Part shown: piece after piece, positions 26,063-34,959 of the stretch
How the letters are laid out: every line of letters begins with the position of its first letter
How positions within the stretch are numbered: the stretch's first letter is position 1
NCBI GenBank assembly: GCA_038237625.1
Contig: JBBRYM010000007.1
Span: 67,228 to 131,227, forward strand
Direction: 5' to 3'
Length of the DNA: 64,000 bases
Source: JAWVFM01 sp038237625
GTDB taxonomy: Bacteria > Actinomycetota > Thermoleophilia > Solirubrobacterales > 70-9
The notes under the pieces: generated by a model
Seen by the model: only the letters and a program-made list of their open reading frames with translations
The model's database searches: none
What the model was told of the DNA's origin: nothing
Made by a program: the position numbers and the translations under genes

Positions 26063-27196
26063 CTATACCTGTGGGGATGGGTCCTTAAGCCGAACCGCTT
26101 GGACCGCGGCGACGATCTCCTCGGTAAACCGCTCCCGCCGCCAGCGCAGCGCGTGGGCGCGGATCGCACCCGGGTCGTAGGCGCCGGGGTCGAACCGGTC
26201 GACGACCGCTCGCAGCGACTCGGGCGTCTGCTCACCGAAGAGCTCCCCGGTGCGACCCGGGACCACGGTCTCGAGGGCGCCGCCGCCGGCGAAGGCGATC
26301 ACCGGCCGCCCGCACGCCATGGCTTCGACCGCCACCAGGCCGAAGTCGTCGACGCTCGGAAACACAAGGGCGGCGCATCCCTGAACGAGCGGGACGAGCT
26401 CACGATCGGAGAGGGCGCCGGCGAACTCGACGTTCGCCGCGGCCCGCTTGCGGAGACCGGGGAGCGCCGGTCCGTCGCCCGCGACCACGAGCCGCCGCTT
26501 CGAGCCGCTGAATGCGTCGACGGCGAGTGTCGGCCGCTTGTAGGGCTCGATCAGGCGCCCGCTGAAGAGGAAGTACTCACCGGACTCTGGCTGCCCCGGA
26601 CGGAACAGCTCGGTATCCACGGGCGGGTAGATGACCTGCGAGTCGCGGCCGTAGAACCGGCGGATCTGGTCGGCGACGTAGCGCGACTCGGCAACGTATT
26701 CGGTGACCCGCTGCGCGGCTCGCCTGTCGCTGCGGCGCAGGAGCGCGGCGAGGCCGGACATCGCCGTGCCGCCGATCCGGCCACGGCCGAGGGCGGCCCC
26801 GTACTCACCGGTCATCGACCAGGCTCCGCGCAGCGGGCTGTAGCAGTAGCAGAGCTGCGGAGCGTCGTTTCGGGTCCGAAAGTGATGCGCGAAAGCGAAG
26901 CTCGAGGTCAGCAGCACGTCGGCTTCCGGCAGCCGGCGCGCGCGGAGTAGCGTGGGATACAGCGGCGCCATCGCGCGATAGGAAGCGAGCACAGGCCGCC
27001 GTTCCGGGAGGAGGGTGTGGAGCCGCGCCTCGACCCCCATACGGCGAGCGACCTCTCGCCTTCCGAGGATCGTCCAAAACGGGGCGTCCGGAAACGCCGC
27101 GGCGATGCTCGCCGCGATCCGCTCGGCGCCCCCGTACCACCAGAGATTGTCGTGGGCGATGATCACGCCGGAAGCCGGCGCCGGCTCGGCCGTCAT
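26063..27196 (-). CDS. GT4-family glycosyltransferase, WbaZ-like
   Basis: 377 residues. AHDNLWWYGGAERI is the N-lobe loop, and LCYCYSPLRGAWSM resembles the CH(S/T)PxRYLW signature of WbaZ-type mannosyltransferases. The C-lobe has YFLFSGRLIEPYKRP and VDDFGLVAVEAMACGRPVI, with Asp in place of the first glutamate. ATG overlaps the stop of the ligase-like gene (ATGA). A mannose-type donor is a guess from the family. Paralogous to the gene at 37085. Confidence 0.84.
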   Translation of the reverse strand: MTAEPAPASGVIIAHDNLWWYGGAERIAASIAAAFPDAPFWTILGRREVARRMGVEARLHTLLPERRPVLASYRAMAPLYPTLLRARRLPEADVLLTSSFAFAHHFRTRNDAPQLCYCYSPLRGAWSMTGEYGAALGRGRIGGTAMSGLAALLRRSDRRAAQRVTEYVAESRYVADQIRRFYGRDSQVIYPPVDTELFRPGQPESGEYFLFSGRLIEPYKRPTLAVDAFSGSKRRLVVAGDGPALPGLRKRAAANVEFAGALSDRELVPLVQGCAALVFPSVDDFGLVAVEAMACGRPVIAFAGGGALETVVPGRTGELFGEQTPESLRAVVDRFDPGAYDPGAIRAHALRWRRERFTEEIVAAVQAVRLKDPSPQV

Positions 27197-29172
27197 GGTG
27201 CCGAACCGCCCTTCGAGATCGCGCGAATCGCCGCGGAGATCTGGCCGGAGAGCGCAGGCCGCAGCTCGCGCGCGGCGTTCAGCGACCCGATCGCGGCGCT
27301 CGTGTGGCCCGCCTGGGTCTGAAACTGGGCGAGGTCCAGCCGAAGCTGGTAGTTCTCGGGCTCGCGATCGACCGCGAGCCGCGCGGCGGCCGCGGCGGCG
27401 TCCGGATGACCCGACTTCAACGCCACGATCGCCTCCTGCAGGCGCGGCAGCGCGGCCCAGGGCTCTGCGGTGGAAGCGGCTCGCGCGAGATTCGCGGCGT
27501 TGCGCAAATCGCCGCCCTCGACGTGCTGCTGACTGGAACGGACCAGGCTCGTCGAGACGATTCCGGGGACCTGGATCGCGGCGGCTACCACAGCGACGCA
27601 GGCGAGACCCCATGAGCCCCGACGACCGCGGACCGGACTGGAGCGGTCCCGCTGAAGGGAAGCTCCGGCGACGCAGACGGCGCCGATGCCGAGCGCTGTG
27701 ATGGCGGGTATCTGGTACGTCCAGTCGACCGCGGCGCTGACGGCGAAGACCAAGGCCGCCGCGCACATCGCCGTGACCGCCCCGGCGCTCGAGGCGGAAC
27801 GGGCTCTGCGGCGGGCCTGAACGCAGAGGGCCGCCAGCCCCCCGCCCAGGGCGAGGATCGCGATTCCCCCCGGCAGGCCCAGCTCCGCCACCGAAGTGAT
27901 CACCACCGAATGGGCGTCGCGAATCGGATCCTCCTTGGTGGTCGTTCGATCCCAGTAGAACTCGTAGCCGCCGGCTCCGAGCCCCTGGATGGGGTGAGCG
28001 GCGAACGCACGCAGCCCGGTGGACCACAGATCGAGCCTCGGCCCCCTCGCCGACGTCAGGCGCGAAGCCGAGGTGCCGGCTCCCGGCGCCGGCGACGCGT
28101 GAGCGCCGCCCGCAGGCGGCGGCGATGACCCGCCGGACGAACCCGCCAGGGCCACGAGGAACGCGCCGATAAGGATCAGATTGAGGGCGACGCCGACGCG
28201 GCGCGCGCGATATCTCGGCGCCGGAGCGATCGGGTCGATCGACCTGCGCACCGGCGCGAGGAAGGCGGCCTGTGCGCAACCGGCGGCGGCGATCGCGAGC
28301 GCGGCGAGGACGATCGCTGCGCCCTGGCCGTCCGCACCCGACGCGATCCCCGGCTGGCTGCGAATGGTGAGCACGACCACCGCGATGCCAAGCGCCGCGG
28401 CGATGGTGTTCTCGCGAGCAGCGCGGCGGTCGGCGCTGAGGACGCAGACCGCGGCGACGCCAATCGCAGCGCCAATCACAGCGGTTCGCGAGTACGTGAG
28501 GTAGACGACGGCGCCGGCGAGCGGCGCCAGGCCCAGCGCCGCTGACCGTGCTGTCCTGGTCAGCGCATGGACGCTCCAACTCAGCATCATCGCGAGGGTC
28601 ATCGCTCCGAGCTCCCCGACGGCGTTCCAGTAGCCGAGCGGATACGCGAGCCGTTTGGTCCCGAAAGCGTCGACGAATGCCGCGCTCGGGTGAAGTGACC
28701 CCGGATCCAGCCGGCTCGCCATCGCCACGCCGCAGCCGACCGCCGCGGCGCCGGCGAGCCCAGGCGCGGCGACCTTCCAGGTGCGCCTGTCAAGGGTCGC
28801 GAAGACGAGCACCGCAAACCCGAGGTAACCCACGAGCTTGGCCAGCTCCTCCGTCGCCCTGGCGTCCGACGCGGTCCAGCCCACGCTCACCGCCGTCCAC
28901 AGCGCGAGGACGCTCGCCGCGATCAAGGGCAGGCGAATGGCCCGCGGCGCCTCGGCGCGGGGCAAGATGCCGAAAAGGAAGCCGAGTGCGAGGAGCGACC
29001 AGCAAACCAGGGAGGCCTCCTGGCCGACGACGACGTCATACGCGCCTCCGCGGAGAGCCAGGTAGAGAATGATTCCGGCAGCGCCCAGGAACGTCGCGGC
29101 TCTGATCGGAAGATCCGCAAGGGTCGGCACCCGCAAGCCGGCCTCGCCGCGCCGGCTCCTGGCCTCGCTCAC
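27193..29172 (-). CDS. O-antigen ligase/polymerase-like membrane protein with TPR tail
   Basis: 659 residues from GTG 29172. About 11-13 membrane helices fill residues 25-520. A large extracytoplasmic loop around 360-430 contains a Pro/Ser-rich stretch and LGAGGYEFYW, typical of Wzy/WaaL-type ligases. After the last helix, residues 540-655 form helical pairs (AANLARAASTAEPW, AAARLAVDREPENYQLRL, AAIGSLNAARELRP) that read as TPR repeats. Such proteins join or polymerise lipid-linked glycans at the outer face. Coupled to the WbaZ-like transferase downstream. Confidence 0.82.
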   Translation of the reverse strand: MSEARSRRGEAGLRVPTLADLPIRAATFLGAAGIILYLALRGGAYDVVVGQEASLVCWSLLALGFLFGILPRAEAPRAIRLPLIAASVLALWTAVSVGWTASDARATEELAKLVGYLGFAVLVFATLDRRTWKVAAPGLAGAAAVGCGVAMASRLDPGSLHPSAAFVDAFGTKRLAYPLGYWNAVGELGAMTLAMMLSWSVHALTRTARSAALGLAPLAGAVVYLTYSRTAVIGAAIGVAAVCVLSADRRAARENTIAAALGIAVVVLTIRSQPGIASGADGQGAAIVLAALAIAAAGCAQAAFLAPVRRSIDPIAPAPRYRARRVGVALNLILIGAFLVALAGSSGGSSPPPAGGAHASPAPGAGTSASRLTSARGPRLDLWSTGLRAFAAHPIQGLGAGGYEFYWDRTTTKEDPIRDAHSVVITSVAELGLPGGIAILALGGGLAALCVQARRRARSASSAGAVTAMCAAALVFAVSAAVDWTYQIPAITALGIGAVCVAGASLQRDRSSPVRGRRGSWGLACVAVVAAAIQVPGIVSTSLVRSSQQHVEGGDLRNAANLARAASTAEPWAALPRLQEAIVALKSGHPDAAAAAARLAVDREPENYQLRLDLAQFQTQAGHTSAAIGSLNAARELRPALSGQISAAIRAISKGGSAP

Positions 29173-29210
29173 GACGGTGCTCGCGCGGCCGCTATCGTGG
29201 CGGAGCCTGG

Positions 29211-29597
29211 ATGACCGCCCCGTCGATCGGACGCACAAGCCTGCTCGTCGCCGCAGCCCTGCTCGGCTCCAACCTCCATCCGGCGCCGGCGCCGGCGCAA
29301 TCGGCGGGGCTCGACCAGTACCGATTCCCGGCGGGCGCGCCTGAAAACGCCGCGCCTGCGGTCAACGGCGGCAATCCGGCACAGACGCGGATCCGAGCCG
29401 AGGATCCCGGCCCTGGCTCGGGTTCCGGCGTGACCACGCGAATCCTCGGCTACCCGCTCACGACACCGGTGATCGTGGTCGCCGCGCTGCTCGGAGGCGG
29501 CGTCGCCCTGCGCCTGGTGAGCCGGCGCCGACGCCCCCCGCGCAGGCGTCGGCGCCCCCCGCGCGCCTCTCGCCCGGAATCCCCCGCCCACTTGTAG
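29211..29597 (+). CDS. Small secreted or anchored protein with Arg-rich tail, unknown
   Basis: 128 residues, no recognised family. N-terminal signal peptide (TSLLVAAALLGSNL, about 9-30), a short Pro/Gly-rich mature part, one C-terminal membrane helix (about 84-101) and a tail with runs of Arg and Pro. The layout, helix then basic tail, looks like a surface-anchoring signal, but no LPxTG-like motif precedes it. Divergent from the ligase-like gene with 38 bases between; TATCGT lies 12 bases before ATG. Reading-frame evidence is moderate for so small a gene. Confidence 0.6.
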   Translation: MTAPSIGRTSLLVAAALLGSNLHPAPAPAQSAGLDQYRFPAGAPENAAPAVNGGNPAQTRIRAEDPGPGSGSGVTTRILGYPLTTPVIVVAALLGGGVALRLVSRRRRPPRRRRRPPRASRPESPAHL

Positions 29598-29631
29598 TGC
29601 CCCGTCAACTAGTGAACGCCCCCGCGGCACT
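29596..29631. terminator. Weak stem-loop between convergent genes
   Basis: AGTGCC (29596-29601) pairs with GGCACT (29626-29631) around a 24-base loop, between the stop of the small protein gene and the stop of argS. There is no T-run. It could help end transcription from either side but is weak. Confidence 0.25.
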
Positions 29632-29634
29632 TCC

Positions 29635-31278
29635 TCACATCCGCTCGGGGGCGCCGACGCCCAGAAGCCCCAGGGTCGTGGCGATCACCGTCTTCGCCGC
29701 CAGGCAGAGCCCGAGCCGAGCCATCTCCGTTGCAGGTTCGGCGCCGACGACGCGGCAGTCACGGTAGAAGGCGTGAAAGTCGGAGGCCATCGCCGTTGAG
29801 AACGCGACCAGCCGATGCGGAGCTCGCCGCCCGGCCGCTTCGGCGACCTCCCACGGCAGCGCCAGGATTCGCGCTGCCAGCGCCCGTTCCGCCGCCTCGG
29901 CGGCGGCTTCGAGAACCTCGCGCCGGCTCGTTCCGGCCGTCACCCCGGACTGGTCGAGCCCGCGCTCCGCTGCGGCCTTGTGGAGGATGCCGGCGATGCG
30001 TGCGTGGGCGTATTGCACGTAGTACACGGGGTTGTCCTGGGAGTGGCTGCGGGCGAGGGCCAGGTCGAGGTCGACCGCGGTGTCGTGGCTGCGCTGGAGC
30101 ATCAGGAAACGCGCGGCGTCGACGCCGATGTCGTCGACCAGCGCGTCGAGCGCGACGAACTCGCCGCTTCGCTTCGACATCTGTGCCTTCTCGCCGCCCT
30201 CGACGAGGTGGACGAACTGCAGGAGCATCGTCTCGAGGCTTTCCTCTCCGAAGCCGAGCGCGACCAGTGCCGCCCGCATCCGCGGGACGTAGCCGTGGTG
30301 GTCCGAGCCGAGGACGTCGATCAGATGCTCGGCTCCGCGCTCGAGCTTGTCGCGGTGGTAGGCGATGTCTGGCAGGAAGTAGGTCTCCTGGCCGTCCGAG
30401 CGGATGAGGACTCGGTCCTTCTCGTCGCCGAGATCGCTCGTGCGCAGCCAGATCGCCCCCTCGCTCTCGTAGACGCGCCCGGCGCCGCGCAGCCGCTTGA
30501 GCGTCTCCTCGACCTTCCCCGACGCCCGGATCTCGCTCTCGGAGGCGAAGGAGTCGAACTTCACGCGGAAGCGGCCGAGGGTCGTTTCCGCGGAGGCGCG
30601 CATCGCCGCCACGGCGTGCCGCCCGAGCTCGGAGAGATCCTCCGCACCGACGCCGTTGGCCGCGAGCCGGTCGGCGAGCTCGGCGACGTACTCGCCGGCG
30701 TAACCGTCCTTGGGCGGCTCCTCACCCAGCATCCGCGCCGCGATCGACGCCGCGAAGCGCTCGATCTGCCCGCCCGCGTCGTTGACGTAGAACTCGCGCT
30801 CGACCTTCGCGCCGGCGCGCTCGAGGATCCGCACGAGGGAATCCCCGACAGCGGCCTGGCGCCCGTGGCCGACGTGCAGCGGGCCGGTCGGGTTGGCCGA
30901 GACGAACTCGACGAGGATCCGCCGGCCGGACTCAGACAGCGAAGACCCGTAGGCCTCGCCCGCGGCGATCACGCTCGCCACGGCCTCGCGGTACCAGCGA
31001 CTCGACATGGTCAGGTTGAGGAATCCCGGGCCGGCCACCTCGATCCGCTCCGCGCCCGGAACCCGGTCCGCGATGTCCTCGCGAAGCTCCTCCGCGACCT
31101 CCCGCGGGGACCGGCTCAGCACCGGGGCGAGGAGCATCGCGGCGTTCGTGGAGTAGTCGCCATGACCCGCCTGGCGCGGCCTCTCCAGGCTCGGCACGGC
31201 GCCCTCGACGCCGCCGCGCATCGCGTCGGCGGCTGCACACAACGCGCCATGGAGCTCTGCCAAAGGGTCGGTGGGCAC
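29635..31278 (-). CDS. argS: Arginyl-tRNA synthetase
   Basis: Charges tRNA-Arg in the cytoplasm. 547 residues, the normal class I length. The N-terminal Add1 domain is followed by FVSANPTGPLHVGHGRQ (the HIGH-type motif), QMSKRSGEFV (KMSKS equivalent) and a C-terminal anticodon-binding domain with DNPVYYVQYAHARI. GTG start at 31278 lies exactly 6 bases after TATATT, with no Shine-Dalgarno, the clearest leaderless start in the window. Divergent from the epimerase gene. Confidence 0.96.
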   Translation of the reverse strand: MPTDPLAELHGALCAAADAMRGGVEGAVPSLERPRQAGHGDYSTNAAMLLAPVLSRSPREVAEELREDIADRVPGAERIEVAGPGFLNLTMSSRWYREAVASVIAAGEAYGSSLSESGRRILVEFVSANPTGPLHVGHGRQAAVGDSLVRILERAGAKVEREFYVNDAGGQIERFAASIAARMLGEEPPKDGYAGEYVAELADRLAANGVGAEDLSELGRHAVAAMRASAETTLGRFRVKFDSFASESEIRASGKVEETLKRLRGAGRVYESEGAIWLRTSDLGDEKDRVLIRSDGQETYFLPDIAYHRDKLERGAEHLIDVLGSDHHGYVPRMRAALVALGFGEESLETMLLQFVHLVEGGEKAQMSKRSGEFVALDALVDDIGVDAARFLMLQRSHDTAVDLDLALARSHSQDNPVYYVQYAHARIAGILHKAAAERGLDQSGVTAGTSRREVLEAAAEAAERALAARILALPWEVAEAAGRRAPHRLVAFSTAMASDFHAFYRDCRVVGAEPATEMARLGLCLAAKTVIATTLGLLGVGAPERM

Positions 31279-31284
31279 GCCCCG

Positions 31285-31294
31285 AATATAGATT
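31285..31294. promoter_or_regulatory. Overlapping divergent -10 boxes of argS and the epimerase gene
   Basis: On the minus strand TATATT (31290-31285) ends 6 bases before the argS GTG. On the plus strand TAGATT (31289-31294) ends 11 bases before GTG 31306. The two boxes overlap, so both genes seem to share one promoter core. Confidence 0.55.
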
Positions 31295-31305
31295 CAGCGC
31301 TCCCC

Positions 31306-32247
31306 GTGAGAGTTCTCGTTACCGGCGGCGCCGGATTCATCGGCTCCAACCTCGTCGACGCGCTGGTCGATCGTGGCGACCGGGTGGTCGTTGTCGACGA
31401 CCTCTCCACCGGCCGTCTGTCGAACCTCGATGCCGCCCTCGCCGCGGGAGCAGAGCTCGTGGAGGCCGACGTCGCCTCCCGCGCCGAGGTGGATGCCGCA
31501 GTCGCCGCGGCGAGGCCCGACACGATCATTCACCTCGCTGCGCAGATCGACGTCCGCAAGTCCGTCGCCGACCCCGCCTTCGACCTCGCGGTGAACGTCG
31601 CCGGGACGATCAACCTCCTCGAGGCGGCGCACGAGGCGGGAGTCGCGCGGTTCGCCTTCGCCTCGACCGGCGGCGCGATCTACGGCGAGGGAGCCGGGCG
31701 CGAGCTACCCCTCAGCGAGTCGGCAGAATGCCGCCCCGACGCTCCCTACGGGCAATCGAAGCTCGCCGCCGAGGGCTATCTCGGCCTGTGGTCGCGCCTG
31801 CACGGCCTCAAGACCATCGCGCTTCGCTTAGGCAACGTGTACGGCCCTCGCCAGGACCCGCTCGGCGAGGCGGGCGTGGTCGCGATCTTCTGCGGGGCCC
31901 TGCTCGCCGGAAAGGCTCCGAGGGTCTACGGGGACGGCCTGCAGACTCGCGACTACATCTACGTCGCCGATGTCGTCGAGGCCTTCTTGGCGGCGGCGGA
32001 TTCGAACACCGTCGGAGCCTTCAACGCCGGCGCCGGCATCGAGACCAACGTCCTCGAGCTCGGCGCCGAGATCGCCCGCCTATCCGGCGTCGCGTTCGCG
32101 CCCGAGATGTCGCCCGAACGCCCGGGCGAGGTGCGCCGGATCGCGATCGACAGCGCCCTTGCCGAGCGCGAGCTCGGCTGGCGTGCGGCGACGTCGCTCG
32201 AGACAGGGCTGGCCAAGACCCTCGAGTGGGCGCGGGCGAGCGCCTGA
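31306..32247 (+). CDS. NAD-dependent sugar epimerase, GalE-like extended SDR
   Basis: 313 residues from GTG 31306, chosen because it places RVLVTGGAGFIGSNLVD at the N-terminus. The cofactor loop GGAGFIG, the acidic VVVDDLSTG strand, catalytic Tyr/Lys in PYGQSKLAAEGYL, and the later RLGNVYGPRQDP are all present. It should interconvert nucleotide sugars such as UDP-glucose and UDP-galactose, a supply step for the glycan genes nearby. The exact substrate is unclear: the extended-SDR family includes epimerases, dehydratases and decarboxylases. Confidence 0.87.
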   Translation: MRVLVTGGAGFIGSNLVDALVDRGDRVVVVDDLSTGRLSNLDAALAAGAELVEADVASRAEVDAAVAAARPDTIIHLAAQIDVRKSVADPAFDLAVNVAGTINLLEAAHEAGVARFAFASTGGAIYGEGAGRELPLSESAECRPDAPYGQSKLAAEGYLGLWSRLHGLKTIALRLGNVYGPRQDPLGEAGVVAIFCGALLAGKAPRVYGDGLQTRDYIYVADVVEAFLAAADSNTVGAFNAGAGIETNVLELGAEIARLSGVAFAPEMSPERPGEVRRIAIDSALAERELGWRAATSLETGLAKTLEWARASA

Positions 32248-32262
32248 GCCTCAGAGACCGTC

Positions 32263-33513
32263 TCAGCCCGAGCCGGACCGCTCGAGCGCAAGCGCCGCGC
32301 CGATCCGCTCGACCGCGGTGGGGTGGGTTCCCAGCAGCCAGTGGATGAGCGCCGGAGGGTCCGGATCGCCGAGGTTGGAGGTCGTCAGCCGCTTCTGCAG
32401 GGAGATGAAGGCGCGAGGATCGTGGGTGAGCTGGAGGGCGAAGGAATCGGCGCCGGCCTCGACATCGCGCGAGAGCTGGTTGCCGACGATGCCGATCAGA
32501 AGCGAGGCGAGCGCGACCGCGAGGGCGTAGGCGGGAACGGCGCGGGGCGTCGCGGGGTCGAACGCGCCACGCTGGATGAGGGTTCGAGCGACCGCATCGA
32601 CGAAGAGGACCCCCAGCGGGGCGACCAGGGCGAGGAACGCCAGCCCGCGCAGAATGTCGTCGTGCTTGACGTGGCCGAGCTCGTGAGCCACAACCGAGGA
32701 GAGCTCCTTGCGGCCGGCGCCGTGAATCAGATTGTCGTAGAGCACCACGCGCTTGGTCTGGCCGATGCCGTCCACGTAGGCGTTGAGCGACGTGACCCGC
32801 CTGCTCGCATCGACGCGTAGCACGCTGCCGATATCCACCCCCGCCCTCCTGCCGAGCTCGAGGACTTCCTTCCGCGCCGCGCTGTGGGCCGGCAGCGGCT
32901 CGAAGCGATTGAAGATCGGCGCGATGACCACCGGCGCCAGCCACGTCATCACGACTCCGATGACCCCGACCGCCACCGTGCCTCCGATCCACCATCGCGA
33001 GCGGAATCGGCGAACCAGCGCGATCACGAGCGCACCGCCCGCGGCGCCGAGCAGCGCGCCGATGGCGCCGGATTTGGCGAGGTCGGCGAACCACGACCCG
33101 ATGTCCTGGGTCGAGAGCCCGAAGTCGACGGCGCGGTCGTGGGCGACGAGCCCGAGCGGGATACCGGCGATCGTGAGGACCAGCGAGAGCCCCGCCCCCG
33201 CCGCTGCCGCGCCGGCCAGCGGCCGCCTCCCCAGCCCGTCCAGCGCGCGTCCGGCGATGCGCGGCCTGCCGCTCGCGAGGGCGCCGAGCACGGCGAATTC
33301 GACCGCCAGGCTGCCCGCGAAGATCCACAGTGAGCCGCCGGAGTACTCGCGGCCGCGCGAGATCTGCGCCGCGGTGAAGTAGTGATGCTCGGCGACCGGC
33401 GCAGGGGCGGGACCCGTTCGCGGGTGCAGTACCCAAACGGCAGCTTCGGCTGCTGCGAGCATCGCGACGGTCATCAGGCCGAGGCGGCGCAGCGATCGGC
33501 TGGGAGGGTGCAT
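32263..33513 (-). CDS. M48-family zinc metalloprotease, Ste24/CAAX-protease type
   Basis: 416 residues from ATG 33513, which lies 6 bases after TATCGT; an ATG at 33519 directly abuts the box. Several membrane helices precede the catalytic VVAHELGHVKHDD (HExxH), and later helices surround the third zinc ligand region NQLSRDVEAGADSFAL. The order matches Ste24-like intramembrane proteases rather than soluble HtpX. The likely role is membrane-protein quality control; no prenylation substrates are expected in bacteria. Confidence 0.88.
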   Translation of the reverse strand: MHPPSRSLRRLGLMTVAMLAAAEAAVWVLHPRTGPAPAPVAEHHYFTAAQISRGREYSGGSLWIFAGSLAVEFAVLGALASGRPRIAGRALDGLGRRPLAGAAAAGAGLSLVLTIAGIPLGLVAHDRAVDFGLSTQDIGSWFADLAKSGAIGALLGAAGGALVIALVRRFRSRWWIGGTVAVGVIGVVMTWLAPVVIAPIFNRFEPLPAHSAARKEVLELGRRAGVDIGSVLRVDASRRVTSLNAYVDGIGQTKRVVLYDNLIHGAGRKELSSVVAHELGHVKHDDILRGLAFLALVAPLGVLFVDAVARTLIQRGAFDPATPRAVPAYALAVALASLLIGIVGNQLSRDVEAGADSFALQLTHDPRAFISLQKRLTTSNLGDPDPPALIHWLLGTHPTAVERIGAALALERSGSG

Positions 33514-33518
33514 CGCCA

Positions 33519-33525
33519 TACGATA
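33519..33525. promoter_or_regulatory. TACGATA core between divergent protease and phosphoesterase genes
   Basis: The same 7-base TACGATA as at 1010. Leftward TATCGT is 6 bases from ATG 33513. Rightward TACGAT is 29 bases from ATG 33554, which would leave a short leader. Inferred. Confidence 0.45.
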
Positions 33526-33553
33526 GGCGGGGGGCTCGCGGGCTCCAGCGTCC

Positions 33554-34306
33554 ATGCTCCTAGGGATCATCAGCGACATCCACGGCAACCTGCCTGCGCT
33601 CGAGGCGGTCCTCGCCGACGTGGCGGAGCATTCTCCCGACGAGATCTGGTGCCTCGGCGACGTCGTCGGCTACGGCGCCAGTCCCGACGAATGCACCGCT
33701 CTCGTCGCCGACCGCTGCGCTCGCTCCATCGCGGGCAACCACGACCTCGCGGTCCTCGGCTCGCTCGACATGGATGCCTTCTCGCCCACCGCAGCGCGCG
33801 CCGTCCGCTGGACCCGCGAGAACATCGGCAAGGAGTCGCTGGCATACCTGGAAGGGCTTGCGCCGGTCGACGAGAGCGCCGGAGTCGCTCTCTACCACGC
33901 CTCGCCTCGCGATCCGGTCTGGGAGTACGTGCTGTGGGAGGACCAGGCGACCGAATGCATCGCGGCGCAGTCCGAGCGCATCAGCCTCGTCGGCCACTCT
34001 CACGTCGCCCTGCACTTCGTGATTCCGGGCGATCGGCCCCAAGATGGCGCGGGGCTGCCTGCGGAGGGCTCGCGCGCCTCAGAGGGCGACACCCTGGACA
34101 TACGCTCGGGCCGCTGGCTCGTCAACCCCGGGAGCGTCGGTCAGCCCCGCGACCGGGACCCTCGGGGGGCGTGGCTCGAGCTCGACACGGGGACCCTGTC
34201 GGCGACCTTCCACCGCGTCGAGTACGACGTGGATGCGGCCGCGGACGCCATCGAGGCGACGACCTTGCCCGCCCAACTCGCGAGCCGGCTCTACGTGGGT
34301 CAGTAA
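33554..34306 (+). CDS. Calcineurin-like metallophosphoesterase, YfcE/MJ0936 type
   Basis: 250 residues. Metal-binding motifs in order: GIISDIHGN (D, H), CLGDVVGYG (GD), IAGNHD (GNH), LVGHSHVAL (GHxH) and NPGSVGQPRD. Acts on phosphodiesters in the cytoplasm; the physiological substrate of this branch is not defined. Faces away from the M48 protease gene. Confidence 0.88.
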   Translation: MLLGIISDIHGNLPALEAVLADVAEHSPDEIWCLGDVVGYGASPDECTALVADRCARSIAGNHDLAVLGSLDMDAFSPTAARAVRWTRENIGKESLAYLEGLAPVDESAGVALYHASPRDPVWEYVLWEDQATECIAAQSERISLVGHSHVALHFVIPGDRPQDGAGLPAEGSRASEGDTLDIRSGRWLVNPGSVGQPRDRDPRGAWLELDTGTLSATFHRVEYDVDAAADAIEATTLPAQLASRLYVGQ

Positions 34307-34353
34307 TGCCCCGGCGCCGGTATCCGCACGCCCGCAGAGCGCTACGTGCTGTT

Positions 34354-34391
34354 CGCCAGAGGTTCCGTCAAACGCGGCGGTACTTCTGGCG
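34354..34391 (+). terminator. Possible weak hairpin after the phosphoesterase gene
   Basis: CGCCAGA (34354-34360) and TCTGGCG (34385-34391) are reverse complements with a 24-base loop and no T-run. It lies in the 119-base gap before the lipoprotein promoter. Low confidence. Confidence 0.22.
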
Positions 34392-34425
34392 GGCAGCATT
34401 AAGCGCAGTCACTACACTCGCCGCG

Positions 34426-34959
34426 ATGCGAGCCCCGCGAACGATCGCGGCCTTGGTGGCGGTCGCGGCGGCCGTCGCTGCGACGGCCTGCGGCAGCTCG
34501 AGCGATCTGCCGAAGGACATTCCGCCGGACACGGCGAACAGCCTGCTGAGCAACCTGAACCTGGTGGCCGCCGACTGTGAGACGGGCGACACCGCGGCGG
34601 TCCAGTCGGCCGTGGGCGACTACATGACCGCTCTCGAAGGCGTCCCGGACAGCGTCAATCCCGACGTTCGCAAGATCCTCACCGAGACGAGCGCCCGGCT
34701 CCAGTCGCTGGCCCAGGACGGCACGGGCTGCCAGAGCGGCGCGACCGGTGCCACCGGGCTCAGCGGCTCCATTCCAAGCGACACCTCGGGCACCTCCGCT
34801 TCCACCGCCGCCCCAACGACCACCGATGAAACGACCTCGACCACGGCCCCTTCGACCCAGCCCGAGCAGCCGACGCCCCCGGCCAATCCCCCCAACCAGA
34901 ATCACGGCGAAGGTCACCCGCCGATCGGCGGCGGCTCGGGCGGCATCGGGGCAGGCTGA
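34426..34959 (+). CDS. Putative lipoprotein with Thr/Pro-rich tail
   Basis: 177 residues, no known family. A signal peptide runs to VAATACGSSS; the Cys at about residue 22 could be lipidated though the box is not canonical. Residues 30-100 form a small helical domain with DTANSLLSNLNLVAADCETG and two Cys that could pair. The rest is Thr/Ser/Pro-rich, ending in a Gly-rich stretch. ATG 34426 is 7 bases after TACACT. The stop overlaps the kinase start (TGATG), so the two are coupled; it may be an extracytoplasmic partner of the kinase (inference). Confidence 0.75.
   Translation: MRAPRTIAALVAVAAAVAATACGSSSDLPKDIPPDTANSLLSNLNLVAADCETGDTAAVQSAVGDYMTALEGVPDSVNPDVRKILTETSARLQSLAQDGTGCQSGATGATGLSGSIPSDTSGTSASTAAPTTTDETTSTTAPSTQPEQPTPPANPPNQNHGEGHPPIGGGSGGIGAG

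Noticed and set aside
29211..29597. Sortase substrate call for the small Arg-tailed protein
   Set aside because: No LPxTG-like motif before the terminal helix and no sortase gene nearby.
29815..31305. Plus-strand extension of the epimerase frame back to 29815
   Set aside because: It lies opposite argS, is low in recognisable motifs, and the epimerase cofactor loop begins right after GTG 31306.
34307..34425. tRNA or small RNA in the gap before the lipoprotein gene
   Set aside because: No cloverleaf or TPsiC-like arm found; only a weak 7-bp stem.
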